A stretch of DNA of 8,494 bases from Chloroflexota bacterium (GTDB lineage: Bacteria > Chloroflexota > UBA6077 > JADZDV01), in assembly GCA_020850915.1 (NCBI GenBank), contig JADZDV010000134.1:1-8494 (forward strand). Direction: 5' to 3'. Below are positions 1 through 7,858 of the stretch, in pieces. Position 1 is the first letter of the stretch, and each line of letters begins with the position of its first letter. The notes under the pieces are model-generated. The model was not told the origin of the DNA and did not search any database. It saw nothing but the letters and a program-made list of their open reading frames with translations. The position numbers and the translations under genes are program-made.

Positions 1-84
1 CATGTGGCAGCCGGAGCAGCCGTCCAACCAGACGGTCGCGGCGCGGACCCGCGGCGTCTCGCCATTGGCGCCTGGCGCGGTCAT
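1..84 (-). CDS. hoxY: HoxY, [NiFe]-hydrogenase small subunit (5' end only)
   Basis: The first 28 codons of the small subunit of the bidirectional NAD(P)-linked [NiFe]-hydrogenase; the rest lies beyond the left edge. The start ATG (84-82) overlaps the hoxU stop TGA (83-81) as ATGA, with GGGAG eight bases upstream. The N-terminus is a short polar leader followed by a [12 protein letters not shown] segment at residues 17-28. The Cys23-x2-Cys26 pair is the characteristic start of the proximal [4Fe-4S] ligand set in HoxY and related cytoplasmic small subunits. There is no Tat signal peptide, as expected for a soluble group 3 enzyme. In the family this subunit carries electrons between the HoxH NiFe site and the HoxU/HoxF diaphorase. 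The identity rests on a short fragment, but the motif together with the hoxEFU context makes it convincing. Confidence 0.9.
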   Translation of the reverse strand, partial: MTAPGANGETPRVRAATVWLDGCSGCHM

Positions 85-839
85 CGCCGCCGCTCCCGCA
101 TGGTGACCAGGTACGGCAGGAACTCGCGCCGTTTGACCATCTCCGCCACGGAGCGCCCCTTCTCGAACAGGGCGCCGGTCGGGCAGACCTGGACGCACTT
201 GCCGCAGCTCGTGCAGGTCGAGGAGGCGCCCCACGGCTCGTTCAGGTCAGTGATGACACGCGCATCGGCGCCGCGGCCCATGACATCCCAGGTGTGGGCG
301 CCCTCGATCTCGTCGCACACGCGCACGCAGCGGGTGCAGAGGATGCAGCGGCTCTGGTCGGCGACGAACCGCTCGTGCGAGGCGTCCACGCCGCGCCGCG
401 CGTACAGGTACGGCAGGCGCACGTGGTCCATCCCGAGACGCTGGGCCAGCGCCTGAAGGCCGCAGTTGCCGTTCGCCACGCAGACGGCGCAGATGTGATT
501 CCCCTCCGCGAACAGCATCTCGAGGATTATCCGCCGGTATCGCTGGAGCTGTTCGGAGAACGCCGTGACCTGCATGCCCTCTTCGACGCGGGCGACGCAG
601 GCCGGCTGCAGCTTCGAGCTGCCTTCCACCTGGACCAGGCAGAGGCGGCAGCCGCCGTGCGCCGTGAGGCCCTCCAGGTAGCAGAGGCCTGGGATCTCGA
701 TGCCGTTCTCCTGGGCGACGTCCATGATCGTCTCGTGCTCGCCCGCCCCAACTTCCTGCCCGTCGATGGTCAGCGTGTGGACGCGCGCGGACGGCGTGGC
801 GAGGCGCGTGGCCGGGTTTCGGGGATTGGCTGGCGGCAC
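81..839 (-). CDS. hoxU: HoxU, diaphorase iron-sulfur subunit of bidirectional hydrogenase
   Basis: A 252-aa electron-relay subunit related to the N-terminal part of NuoG. Residues about 20-95 form a plant-type [2Fe-2S] ferredoxin domain with Cys53, Cys64, Cys67 and Cys81. Next comes a NuoG-like [4Fe-4S] segment ([13 protein letters not shown], residues 114-126) with Cys117, Cys120, Cys126 and a likely His115 ligand. Two ferredoxin-type [4Fe-4S] motifs follow: Cys165/168/171/175 and Cys209/212/215/219. The pattern and the [19 protein letters not shown] stretch match cyanobacterial-type HoxU closely. The molybdopterin-like remainder of NuoG is absent, as expected for HoxU (usually about 235-240 aa). 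The start is GTG at 839, seven bases after a GGAG; it gives about 19 residues of leader before the ferredoxin fold, and no later in-frame start with comparable support was seen. It passes electrons between the HoxF flavin and HoxY. It follows hoxF by 11 bases and overlaps hoxY by 4. Confidence 0.96.
   Translation of the reverse strand: MPPANPRNPATRLATPSARVHTLTIDGQEVGAGEHETIMDVAQENGIEIPGLCYLEGLTAHGGCRLCLVQVEGSSKLQPACVARVEEGMQVTAFSEQLQRYRRIILEMLFAEGNHICAVCVANGNCGLQALAQRLGMDHVRLPYLYARRGVDASHERFVADQSRCILCTRCVRVCDEIEGAHTWDVMGRGADARVITDLNEPWGASSTCTSCGKCVQVCPTGALFEKGRSVAEMVKRREFLPYLVTMRERRR
93..97 (-). promoter_or_regulatory. Shine-Dalgarno of hoxY
   Basis: GGGAG inside the 3' end of hoxU, eight bases before the hoxY ATG at 84. 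It supports that start together with the ATGA stop/start overlap. Confidence 0.65.
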
Positions 840-846
840 AGCGGCG

Positions 847-850
847 CTCC
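847..850 (-). promoter_or_regulatory. Shine-Dalgarno of hoxU
   Basis: GGAG on the minus strand directly follows the hoxF TAA stop (853-851) and sits seven bases before the hoxU GTG. It decides the GTG start at 839 and would allow ribosomes finishing hoxF to re-initiate. Confidence 0.75.
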
Positions 851-2530
851 TTACGTGGTTGTCGGGGCCGGCCTGTCCACCGGCACGCGCTCAGGGTTCG
901 GCATGACGTCCCCGGGCGGCCGGTTGCCCGTGCCCGGCTCGCGGATCAGGTCGAGGTACTCCTGGCGGAAGAAGCGCAGGGTGCTCAGCACGGGGTTCGG
1001 CGCCGCCTGGCCCAGGCCGCACAGGCTGGTGTTGCGGACCATGTCACACAGCTCCTCGAGCAGCGGCAGGTCGTCCCCCCGCGCCTCCCCGTCGGCAAAC
1101 CTGGTCAACAGCTCGTGCATCTGGACCGTCCCCACCCGGCAGGGCACGCACTTGCCGCAGCTCTCGTCGCGCGAGAACTCCATGAAGTAGCGTGCCACGT
1201 CCACCATGTTGGTGGTGTCGTCCATGACGATCATGCCACCGGAGCCCATGATCGTCCCGAGGCGGCTGAGCGACTCGTAGTCCACCGCGATGTCCAGGTG
1301 CTCCTCGGGAATGCAGCCGCCCGATGGTCCGCCCGTCTGGACTGCCTTGAAGGTCCGGCCCTCCGGGATGCCGCCGCCAATCTCGTAGATCACCTCGCGC
1401 AGCGAGATGCCCATCGGGACCTCGATCAGGCCGGTGTGCTGGATCCGCCCGGTGAGGGCAAAGACCTTCGTGCCCTTGCTCTTCTCCGTGCCGATCGAGG
1501 CGAACCAGTCGGCGCCGTTCCGGACGATCGGCGCGATGTTGGCGAACGTCTCCACGTTGTTGATGAGGGTCGGGCAGCCCCAGAGCCCGGACTCGGCGGG
1601 ATAGGGCGGCCGCGGCCGCGGCGTCCCTCGGCCGCCTTCGATCGAGGCGATCAGGGCCGTCTCCTCGCCGCAGACGAACGCCCCGGCGCCGACGCGAATC
1701 TCGACGTCGAAGTTGAAGCTGGTCCCGCCGATCGCCTCGCCCAGCACCCCGAGCCGCTTCGCCTGGCGGATCGCCGTGGTCAGCCGCTTGATGGCCAGCG
1801 GGTACTCGGCCCGGACGTACAGGTAGCCGAGACTCGCGCCCACGGCGTACGCGGCGACCGCCATGCCCTCCAGACCGCGATGCGGGTCGCTCTCCAGGAC
1901 GCCGCGGTCCATGAACGCGCCGGGGTCGCCCTCGTCGCCGTTGCAGATGACGTACTTCCGCGGGCCAGGCCCCTTCGCGACGGTCCGCCACTTCAGCCCG
2001 GTGGGGTAGCCGGCTCCGCCGCGGCCGCGTAGGCCGGCGCGGGTGATCTCCGTGATGACCTCCTCGGGCGCCAGCTCGTCGAGCGCCCGGAGCAGCGCCC
2101 GGTAGCCGTCGTGCGCCACGTACTCCTCGATCCGCTCCGGATCGATCCGCCCGGCGTTCTCCAGGACGGTCCTGGTCTGGCGGGTGAAGAACGGGATGTC
2201 CGTGCGGAGGGCGAGCCGTCTCACCGGCCGCTGGCCCAGGGCGCGGACGATCTCCGGGGCGTCCGCGGGCTCGACGCGCTGGTACATTGTCCCGCTCGGC
2301 TCGACGGTTACCAGGGGCGCGGCGGCGCACAGGCCGGGACAGCCGACTCCCTTGACCCGGCAGCTCTCGCTCCGCCCCTGCCGCTGCACTTCCCCCCTGA
2401 GGGCCGCCGCCAGTAGCTCGCTGCCCGACGCCTGGCAGGCCGTGGCGGTGCAGACGTCGATCTGGTGCTGGAAGCGAGCGCGTTCTGTCCGCTCGGCACC
2501 GGCGAGCCTGGTCAGCTCATCGGGTGTCAC
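851..2530 (-). CDS. hoxF: HoxF, FMN- and NAD(P)H-binding diaphorase subunit
   Basis: A 559-aa NuoF-like flavoprotein that exchanges electrons between NAD(P)H and the iron-sulfur chain of the hydrogenase. Residues about 20-100 form a thioredoxin-like [2Fe-2S] domain with Cys27, Cys32, Cys64 and Cys68, fused ahead of the NuoF core as in HoxF. The glycine-rich nucleotide/FMN motif [16 protein letters not shown] spans 166-181. The [15 protein letters not shown] segment (196-210) is of the type seen in HoxF and HydB rather than complex I Nuo[19 protein letters not shown] (285-302) is another conserved flavin-domain stretch. An SLBB-like region lies near 355-410. The C-terminal [4Fe-4S] site is Cys458-x2-Cys461-x2-Cys464 plus Cys504. 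A proline-rich tail ends the protein (about 531-559). The GTG start at 2530-2528 overlaps the hoxE TGA as GTGA. An upstream ATG at 2644 would add 38 low-complexity residues buried in hoxE and is not favoured. The Shine-Dalgarno is weak (GGAG, 11 bases upstream), suggesting coupling to hoxE translation. Confidence 0.96.
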   Translation of the reverse strand: MTPDELTRLAGAERTERARFQHQIDVCTATACQASGSELLAAALRGEVQRQGRSESCRVKGVGCPGLCAAAPLVTVEPSGTMYQRVEPADAPEIVRALGQRPVRRLALRTDIPFFTRQTRTVLENAGRIDPERIEEYVAHDGYRALLRALDELAPEEVITEITRAGLRGRGGAGYPTGLKWRTVAKGPGPRKYVICNGDEGDPGAFMDRGVLESDPHRGLEGMAVAAYAVGASLGYLYVRAEYPLAIKRLTTAIRQAKRLGVLGEAIGGTSFNFDVEIRVGAGAFVCGEETALIASIEGGRGTPRPRPPYPAESGLWGCPTLINNVETFANIAPIVRNGADWFASIGTEKSKGTKVFALTGRIQHTGLIEVPMGISLREVIYEIGGGIPEGRTFKAVQTGGPSGGCIPEEHLDIAVDYESLSRLGTIMGSGGMIVMDDTTNMVDVARYFMEFSRDESCGKCVPCRVGTVQMHELLTRFADGEARGDDLPLLEELCDMVRNTSLCGLGQAAPNPVLSTLRFFRQEYLDLIREPGTGNRPPGDVMPNPERVPVDRPAPTTT

Positions 2531-3048
2531 GGCCGCGTCGGCTCCGGCTGGTAGACCAGGGCGTCCAGCCGGTCCCGCAGCTCCGTCGGCGACATCAAGC
2601 CGACGACCTGGCCGTCCAGCACCACCGCGGGTGCCAGGGCGCAACTGCCCAGGCAGCGCGCGGTCAGGAGCGAGAGCTCGCCGTCCGCCGTCGTCTCGCC
2701 ACTCCTGATGTCGTACCGCTCGCGGATGGCCGACAGCAGGGCGGCGCTGCCCTTGATATAGCAGGCGGTGCCCGTGCAGACGACGCAGGTGTGCTCGCCG
2801 GCCGGCTTCAGGCTGAAGACGTGGTAGAACGTCGCCACGCCGTACACCTTGCTGGGCGGCACGCCGAGGCTCGTCCCGACGTACCGAAGCGAGGCGTCGT
2901 CCAGGTAGCCGAACGCCTGCTGGACGGCGTGCAGCGCTTCGATCAGCGCATCGGGGGCGTACCCCTGGCGGCGCATGACCGTCTCCACGATGCGCCAGCG
3001 GCGGTCATCCCCGGGCGGCAGCGCCTTGACGAGCCGCGGCCGGATCAC
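2527..3048 (-). CDS. hoxE: HoxE, thioredoxin-like [2Fe-2S] diaphorase subunit
   Basis: A 173-aa NuoE-family protein, the small [2Fe-2S] subunit of the HoxEFU diaphorase. An N-terminal helical region (about 15-75, including the [11 protein letters not shown] segment at 68-78) precedes a thioredoxin-like fold. The cluster ligands are Cys91-x4-Cys96 (CTGTAC) and Cys132-x3-Cys136 (CLGSC), matching the family pattern. Its presence marks a pentameric HoxEFUYH enzyme rather than the tetrameric HoxFUYH of Ralstonia. In cyanobacteria HoxE is implicated in interaction with ferredoxin or other partners, which fits a locus beginning with a ferredoxin-reducing enzyme. GTG at 3048 is chosen over the TTG at 3069: it follows a GGAGG by seven bases and overlaps the upstream gene's TGA as GTGA, the same layout as the hoxE/hoxF junction. 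Confidence 0.95.
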   Translation of the reverse strand: MIRPRLVKALPPGDDRRWRIVETVMRRQGYAPDALIEALHAVQQAFGYLDDASLRYVGTSLGVPPSKVYGVATFYHVFSLKPAGEHTCVVCTGTACYIKGSAALLSAIRERYDIRSGETTADGELSLLTARCLGSCALAPAVVLDGQVVGLMSPTELRDRLDALVYQPEPTRP

Positions 3049-4079
3049 GGGCTGGCCTCCGAAGGCCAACTGCCGGGGAAAACGGGCGTGGGGCGCCAGG
3101 ATTGCAGGGCTTTCATGTAGTTGGTGCGTTCGAAGCTGTCAGGGTCCGCCACGTGCTGCTGACTCATGCTGCCCTGCATCTGCGCGATCGACTCGTACTC
3201 GTGGACCTCGAGCCAGCTCGTGATCTCCTGGACGATCTCCCCGATCCGCTGAACGCCACGCTGGAGCAATTCCGAGGCCATCATAGTGACTCGCGCGCCG
3301 GCCATGAGGCCTTTCAGCACGTCGTCACCGGTGTGGACGCCGCCGGTGATGGCGAATTCGATGGGGACGCGACCGTACAGGATCGCGACCCAACGGAGCG
3401 GCAGGCGCAGGTCTTCTGACTTGCTCAGGACGATGTGTGGCACGACCTCGAGCTGCTCGATGTCGAGATCCGGCTGGTAGAAGCGGTTGAACAGCACCAG
3501 GCCGTCGGCACCGGCGCGCGCCATGCGCATCGCGATGTTGGCGATCGAGCTGAGGAACGGGCTGAGCTTGACCGCCACCGGGATGGAGACGTGGCGCCGC
3601 ACCTCGCGGAAGACGTCCAGGTACATGTCGTCGACCGCCTCGCCGCTGAGCCTTGGGTCTGTCGGCAGGTAGTACATGTTCAGCTCGAGCGCGTCTGCCC
3701 CGGCCTGTTGGATGGCGCGCGCGTACTCGATCCAGCCGCCGACGGAGACGCCGTTCAGGCTGCCGATGATCGGCACCTCGACGGCCTCTTTGGCCCGCAG
3801 GATCAGCTCCAGGTAGTCCTCCGGGCCCACGCGGTAGCGTCCCAGCTCCGGGAGGTAGGTCAGCGCCTCGGCGAAGCTCTCGGCGCCGAAGGTCAGGTAG
3901 TGGTCCAGTCGCAGACCGGCCTGGGAGATCTGCTCTTCGAAGAGCGACGGCAGGACGACAGCCGCCGCGCCGGCATCTTCGAGCTGACGAATGGAGCCGA
4001 GGGAGCGACCGAGTGGCGAGGCTGACGGAACGATGGGATGCTTCAACGACAGGCCGAGGTAACGTGTGCTCAGGTCCAT
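3045..4079 (-). CDS. Dihydroorotate dehydrogenase-like FMN protein, function unknown
   Basis: A 344-aa protein with the TIM-barrel fold signature of class 1 dihydroorotate dehydrogenases, matching what databases call dihydroorotate dehydrogenase-like protein. Visible family features are an N-terminal [17 protein letters not shown] (8-24), the PIIGSLNG strand (103-110), [12 protein letters not shown] (168-179, with the flavin-contacting Lys171) and the FMN-phosphate loop [18 protein letters not shown] (245-262). The catalytic loop is not that of an orotate-producing enzyme: instead of NxSCPN or NxSSPN it reads NMYYLPTDP (134-142). The base position is Tyr137, and there is no cysteine anywhere in the protein. 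It is therefore probably a flavin oxidoreductase of unknown substrate rather than PyrD. The ATG follows a GAGGA by eight bases and the nifJ stop by four, and the stop overlaps hoxE as GTGA. This points to a role in pyruvate/hydrogenase redox metabolism, by inference only. Confidence 0.88.
   Translation of the reverse strand: MDLSTRYLGLSLKHPIVPSASPLGRSLGSIRQLEDAGAAAVVLPSLFEEQISQAGLRLDHYLTFGAESFAEALTYLPELGRYRVGPEDYLELILRAKEAVEVPIIGSLNGVSVGGWIEYARAIQQAGADALELNMYYLPTDPRLSGEAVDDMYLDVFREVRRHVSIPVAVKLSPFLSSIANIAMRMARAGADGLVLFNRFYQPDLDIEQLEVVPHIVLSKSEDLRLPLRWVAILYGRVPIEFAITGGVHTGDDVLKGLMAGARVTMMASELLQRGVQRIGEIVQEITSWLEVHEYESIAQMQGSMSQQHVADPDSFERTNYMKALQSWRPTPVFPGSWPSEASP
3056..3060 (-). promoter_or_regulatory. 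Shine-Dalgarno of hoxE
   Basis: GGAGG lies within the 3' end of the PyrD-like gene, seven bases before GTG 3048. It is among the strongest ribosome-binding sites in the operon and fixes the hoxE start at GTG 3048, since it lies downstream of the alternative TTG at 3069. Confidence 0.75.
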
Positions 4080-4083
4080 GACG

Positions 4084-7000
4084 TCAGTCCTCGCTCGCGA
4101 TCTGCCGGTAATGGTGCCACCGCGCGCGTACGGCGGCCTGGGCCTCGGCGAGCAGGCGCGCAGCCTCATCGGGATTGCTGTCGAGCAGCATGTGGTAGCG
4201 GCCCTCGTTGTACATATAGCTCTCGAGGGGCACCTTCGGGTCGTGTGAGTCGAGCTGGAACGGCAGCTTGCCCTGGAGGCGCAGCCGCGGATCGAAGCGG
4301 TACAGCGGCCAGTAGCCGGACTCCACCGCCAGCCGCTGCTGGGTCATTCCCTTGGCTATGTCGATCCCGTGGGCGATGCAGTGGCTGTAGGCGATGATCA
4401 GCGACGGGCCATGATGCGACTCCGCCTCGAGGAAGGCGCGGACGGTCTGGCTGTCGCTGGCGCCCATGGCGATCTGCGCCACGTACACGTTGCCGTAGCT
4501 CATCGCCATAAGGCCCAGGTCCTTCTTCGGGCTGTTCTTGCCCCCGGCGGCGAACTTCGCCACCGCGCCAAGCGGCGTGGCTTTCGACGACTGCCCGCCG
4601 GTGTTCGAGTAGACCTCGGTGTCCAGCACCAGGACGCTCACGTCGCGCCCGCTCGCTAGGACGTGGTCCAGGCCGCCGAAGCCGATGTCGTACGCCCAGC
4701 CGTCGCCGCCGACGATCCAGACACTCTTGCGCACCAGGACGTCCGCCAGGCTCAGCAGGTCGCGCGCAGCGGGGTCTGACCGGTGCTCCAGCAGCGTCTT
4801 CAGCTCCGCTACCCGCTGCCGCTGCGACTCGATGCCGCGCTCGTCGGCCTGGTCCGCGCCGAGCAGCGCCTCGACGAGGTCGTCCCCCAGGTCGTCACGC
4901 AGCCGGTCGAGCAGCTCCCGCGCGTATGCCGCCTGGCGGTCCAGGGTGAGGCGCATGCCGAGTCCGAACTCGGCGTTGTCCTCGAAGAGCGAGTTGCTCC
5001 AGGCAGGTCCGCGTCCCGCCGCGTTCTTCGTCCAGGGCGTCGTCGGTAAGTTGCCTCCGTAGATGCTGGAGCAGCCAGTGGCGTTGGCGATGAGGGTCCG
5101 ATCACCAAAAAGCTGACTTAGCAGCTTCAGGTACGGCGTCTCGCCACAGCCCGCGCAGGCGCCGGAGAATTCGAAGAGCGGCTCCAGGAGCTGCAGGTTC
5201 TTGACGTTGTTGAAGTGCAGGCCGTCGACGCGGTGGACCTCCGGCAGCTTCAGGAAGAACTCCCAGTTCTGGTGCTCCTGCTCGCGCAGGGGGAACTGTG
5301 GCCGCATGTTGATCGCCTTGCGGCCGGCCTGACTCTTGTCCCTGGCCGGGCAGGCCTCCACGCACAGGGTGCAGCCGGTGCAGTCCTCAACCGAGACCTG
5401 CAGGGTGTACCTCTGACCTGGCAGCTCCCGCCAGCGTGCTCCCGCTGATTTGAAGCAGGGCGGCGCGTCGTCCAGCAACTCCGGGGCGTAGGTCTTGGCG
5501 CGGATGACGGCGTGCGGGCAGACCAGCACGCACTTGCCGCACTGGATACAGAGATCTGTCTCCCAGACCGGTACCTCCAGCGCGATGTTCCGCTTCTCCC
5601 AGCGCGCCGTGCCGCTGGGATAGGTTCCGTCCACCGGCAGCGCGCTGACCGGCAGGTCGTCGCCCTCGCCGGCGATCATCCGTCCGGTGACCTCGCGCAC
5701 GAACTCCGGCGCCCCCGCGGCCACCGCGGGCGGCAGCTCCGTCGTGCTGGTCACGTGGTCCGGGATCCGCACCCGGTGGAGGAAGGAGAGCGCCTGGTCC
5801 ACTGCCGCGAAGTTCGCTCGGACCACCACCTCGCCGCGCTTGCCGTACGTCTTCCGGATCGCGCGCTTGATCGCCGCGATCGCCTCGTGGCGCGGGAGCA
5901 CGCCGCTCAGGGCGAAGAAGCCGGTCTGCATCACCGTGTTGACGCGCTGGGTCATTCCAGCCGCCCGGGCCACCGCGTAGCCGTCAATGACATAGAGCTT
6001 CAGCTCACGCTCCAGGATCCTCTGCTGGCCTGGCCGGGGCAGGCGGTCCCACACCTCGTCCGCGCCGTACGGGCTGTTCAGCAGCACCGTCGCCCCGACG
6101 TCGGCAACGCCCAGCACGTCGTAGCGGCGCAGGAAGCCAAACTGGTGGACGGCCACGAAGCTGGCGCGGCGGATCAGGTAGGGACTGTTGATCGGCTTCG
6201 GGCCGAACCGCAGGTGGGAGATCGTCCGCGCGCCGGACTTCTTCGAGTCGTAGACGAAGTAGCCCTGGGCGAAATAGTCCGTCTCCTCGGCGATGATCTT
6301 GATCGAGTTCTTGTTCGCCCCAACCGTGCCGTCGGAGCCCAGTCCCCAGAACAGCGCCCGCACCACCTCCGGCCGCTCGACGTCAAAGCCGGGGTCGTAG
6401 GGCAGGCTGGTGAACGAGACGTCGTCGTTGATGCCGATGGTGAAGTGGTTGCGCGGACGATCCCGGGACAGCTCATCGAAGACGGCTTTCACCATTGCCG
6501 GCGTGAACTCCTTGGACGACAGGCCGTAGCGTCCGCCGACGAGGCGTGGCATGCTCGTGAAAGGGGCGCTGCCGTCGGCCAGCCCCTCGCTGACCGCCGT
6601 CACCACGTCCTGGTAGAGCGGCTCGCCCGCGGCGCCCGGCTCCTTGGCGCGGTCCAGTACGCCAAGCGCCTTCACGCTCGGTGGCAGGGCTGCCAGCAGG
6701 TGCTGGGTGGAGAACGGGCGGTAGAGCCGCGCTTTGAGCAGCCCCACCTTCTCGCCGCGAGCTCGCAGAGCCTCCACCGTCTCCTCGACCGTCTGGCAGC
6801 CGGAGCCCATCAGGACGAGCACGCGCTCCGCGTCCGACGCGCCGACGTAGTCGAAGAGGTGGTACCGGCGGCCGGTGAGCGCTGCGAAGCGGTCCATCAC
6901 CTGCTGGACGATCCTCGGCGTGGCAGCGTAGTAGGGGGTAACGGTCTCGCGCGCCTGGAAATAGACGTCCGGGTTCTGGGCGGTGCCGCGGATGAACGGC

Positions 7001-7638
7001 GTGTCCGGCGAGAGACCGCGCCCACGGTGTGCACGCACCAGGTCGTCGTCGATCATCGCGCGGATGACGGCGTCCGGAACGAGCTGGATCTTCGAGATCT
7101 CGTGCGACGTTCGGAAGCCGTCGAAGACGTGGAAGAACGGCACGCGCGCCTGGAGGGTGCTGGCGTGCGAGATCGTGGCGAAGTCCATCACCTCCTGCAC
7201 GGAGCTGGCAAACAGCATCGCCCAGCCGGAGCTCCGCGCCGCCATGACTTCGCTGAGATCGCCAAAGATGGAGAGTCCCTGGGCGGCCAGCGAGCGCGCG
7301 GCGATGTGGAAGACGGTGCTGGTGAGCTCGCCCGCGATCTTGTAGAGATTGGGGATCATTAGCAGCAGGCCCTGGCTGGCCGTGAAGGTGGTGGCGAGCG
7401 AGCCGGTCTGGAGCGCGCCGTGGATGGCCCCGGCGGCGCCGCCCTCTGCCTGCATCTGCTGGATGAGGGGCACGCTGCCCCAGAGGTTGGTCCTGCCTTC
7501 CGAGGCCCACTGGTCCGCCCACTCGCCCATCGCCGAGGAGGGCGTGATCGGGTAGATAGCGATGACCTCGCTGGCGTTGTACGCCACGTAAGCCGCGGCC
7601 TCATTGCCGTCGAGCGCCGCCGTTCTTCTGCCGTCCAT
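4084..7638 (-). CDS. nifJ: Pyruvate:ferredoxin (flavodoxin) oxidoreductase
   Basis: An 1184-aa single-chain PFOR: pyruvate + CoA + oxidised ferredoxin to acetyl-CoA + CO2 + reduced ferredoxin, in the cytoplasm. All domains are visible in order. Domain I (about 1-255) has YPITPSS (29-35, substrate Thr32), Glu65 (thiamine activation) and ARS with Arg115 (pyruvate carboxylate). A transketolase C-like domain spans about 260-390. The gamma domain has [17 protein letters not shown] (432-448). The EKR motif is at 681-683. A two-cluster ferredoxin domain carries Cys697/700/703/707 and Cys753/756/759/763. The thiamine domain has GDGWAYDIG (978-986) and [12 protein letters not shown] (1010-1021, Asn1012). 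The medial [4Fe-4S] ligands are Cys828, Cys831, Cys856 and Cys1087. Every residue expected for a working enzyme is present. Only about 97 residues follow Cys1087, so the long C-terminal extension of the Desulfovibrio africanus enzyme appears absent. The ATG at 7638 starts at the family N-terminus; its best Shine-Dalgarno (AGGA) is 13 bases away, which is poor. It is the first gene of the operon. Confidence 0.97.
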   Translation of the reverse strand: MDGRRTAALDGNEAAAYVAYNASEVIAIYPITPSSAMGEWADQWASEGRTNLWGSVPLIQQMQAEGGAAGAIHGALQTGSLATTFTASQGLLLMIPNLYKIAGELTSTVFHIAARSLAAQGLSIFGDLSEVMAARSSGWAMLFASSVQEVMDFATISHASTLQARVPFFHVFDGFRTSHEISKIQLVPDAVIRAMIDDDLVRAHRGRGLSPDTPFIRGTAQNPDVYFQARETVTPYYAATPRIVQQVMDRFAALTGRRYHLFDYVGASDAERVLVLMGSGCQTVEETVEALRARGEKVGLLKARLYRPFSTQHLLAALPPSVKALGVLDRAKEPGAAGEPLYQDVVTAVSEGLADGSAPFTSMPRLVGGRYGLSSKEFTPAMVKAVFDELSRDRPRNHFTIGINDDVSFTSLPYDPGFDVERPEVVRALFWGLGSDGTVGANKNSIKIIAEETDYFAQGYFVYDSKKSGARTISHLRFGPKPINSPYLIRRASFVAVHQFGFLRRYDVLGVADVGATVLLNSPYGADEVWDRLPRPGQQRILERELKLYVIDGYAVARAAGMTQRVNTVMQTGFFALSGVLPRHEAIAAIKRAIRKTYGKRGEVVVRANFAAVDQALSFLHRVRIPDHVTSTTELPPAVAAGAPEFVREVTGRMIAGEGDDLPVSALPVDGTYPSGTARWEKRNIALEVPVWETDLCIQCGKCVLVCPHAVIRAKTYAPELLDDAPPCFKSAGARWRELPGQRYTLQVSVEDCTGCTLCVEACPARDKSQAGRKAINMRPQFPLREQEHQNWEFFLKLPEVHRVDGLHFNNVKNLQLLEPLFEFSGACAGCGETPYLKLLSQLFGDRTLIANATGCSSIYGGNLPTTPWTKNAAGRGPAWSNSLFEDNAEFGLGMRLTLDRQAAYARELLDRLRDDLGDDLVEALLGADQADERGIESQRQRVAELKTLLEHRSDPAARDLLSLADVLVRKSVWIVGGDGWAYDIGFGGLDHVLASGRDVSVLVLDTEVYSNTGGQSSKATPLGAVAKFAAGGKNSPKKDLGLMAMSYGNVYVAQIAMGASDSQTVRAFLEAESHHGPSLIIAYSHCIAHGIDIAKGMTQQRLAVESGYWPLYRFDPRLRLQGKLPFQLDSHDPKVPLESYMYNEGRYHMLLDSNPDEAARLLAEAQAAVRARWHHYRQIASED
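4088..4092 (-). promoter_or_regulatory. Shine-Dalgarno of the PyrD-like gene
   Basis: GAGGA within the last codons of nifJ, eight bases before ATG 4079. It supports this start over any longer in-frame reading into nifJ. Confidence 0.65.
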
Positions 7639-7718
7639 GTCGTCTATCTGATCCTGGCTTTCTGGCGACCGCTGGCAGAGACCGCCGCGACCGCACCGGG
7701 GGTGAGGGTAGGGTCTGA

Positions 7719-7747
7719 GCGTTAGCAGAGCCGTTGCACCGAGTAAA
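7719..7747 (-). promoter_or_regulatory. Weak candidate promoter of the nifJ-hox operon
   Basis: On the minus strand TTTACT (7747-7742) is followed after 17 bases by TAACGC (7724-7719), with a TG one base before it as in extended -10 elements. The -35 match is four of six but the -10 is poor. It would give a leader of roughly 70-75 bases. This is the best arrangement seen by eye and is not strong. Confidence 0.2.
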
Positions 7748-7762
7748 CGGGGCGTAAACGGG
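7743..7762. repeat. Tandem direct repeat, 11-bp period
   Basis: GTAAACGGG occurs at 7743-7751 and again at 7754-7762, exactly 11 bp apart, about one helical turn. Tandem half-sites of this spacing are typical of winged-helix OmpR/PhoB-type regulators. It lies 105-124 bp upstream of the nifJ start and overlaps the candidate leftward -35 element. Reading it as an operator is inference. Confidence 0.4.
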
Positions 7763-7840
7763 ACAGCGCGATGACGGGGCTGTTGACCCGTGGCCAACTC
7801 CCCGAGGTGAGCGACGGCGGCAGCGTGGCAACGCCCCGTT
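7746..7840. repeat. 10-bp inverted repeat pair flanking the divergent spacer
   Basis: AACGGGGCGT at 7746-7755 is repeated as its reverse complement ACGCCCCGTT at 7831-7840, with 75 bp between. The right copy is itself a small palindrome (AACG-CCC-CGTT, 7830-7840; extending to CAACG/CGTTG at 7829-7841). One copy lies toward nifJ and the other close to the hydrolase start, a layout compatible with one regulator acting on both promoters. It could also be chance in a GC-rich spacer. Confidence 0.35.
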
Positions 7841-7852
7841 GGCCGGGTCGGC

Positions 7853-7858
7853 TACGAT
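7853..7858 (+). promoter_or_regulatory. Candidate -10 element of the HAD gene
   Basis: TACGAT matches TATAAT at four of six positions and lies about 40 bases before the ATG at 7900. No good -35 hexamer sits at 16-18 bases; that position is occupied by the palindromic right copy of the inverted repeat (7830-7840), so an activator or repressor site is possible there. Confidence 0.2.

Noticed and set aside
1605..1634. GC-only palindromic cluster with overlapping GCGGCCGC and CCGCGG in hoxF
   Set aside because: It is explained by Gly/Arg/Pro codons in a conserved part of HoxF (residues about 300-308) under high GC; no regulatory meaning can be supported.
294..2032. Long plus-strand open frames opposite hoxU and hoxF (294-1190 and 1115-2032)
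   Set aside because: They are shadow frames of hoxU and hoxF with low-complexity composition and no motif; the minus-strand frames carry all expected cluster ligands.
2531..2644. HoxF start at ATG 2644
   Set aside because: It would overlap hoxE by 118 bp and add a low-complexity leader; the GTG at 2530 gives a GTGA overlap like the preceding junction and starts just before the [2Fe-2S] domain.
851..3048. hoxE/hoxF/hoxU as complex I genes nuoE/F/G
   Set aside because: HoxF carries an N-terminal [2Fe-2S] domain, HoxU is short and lacks the NuoG catalytic-like remainder, and the following fragment is a HoxY small subunit with GCSGCHM.
5512..7362. A 616-codon open frame on the plus strand opposite nifJ
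   Set aside because: It is antisense to a PFOR with every catalytic motif in order; its translation is rich in Arg, His, Asp and Val with no recognisable domain, typical of the shadow frame of high-GC genes.
7698..7713. Possible G-quadruplex in the divergent spacer
   Set aside because: Only three runs of three or more G are close together (7698-7702, 7706-7708, 7711-7713); no fourth run lies within normal loop distance.
7639..7797. N-terminal extension of nifJ to an ATG at 7797
   Set aside because: The extra 53 residues are Pro/Arg-rich without PFOR homology and would consume most of the divergent promoter region; the family N-terminus begins at ATG 7638.
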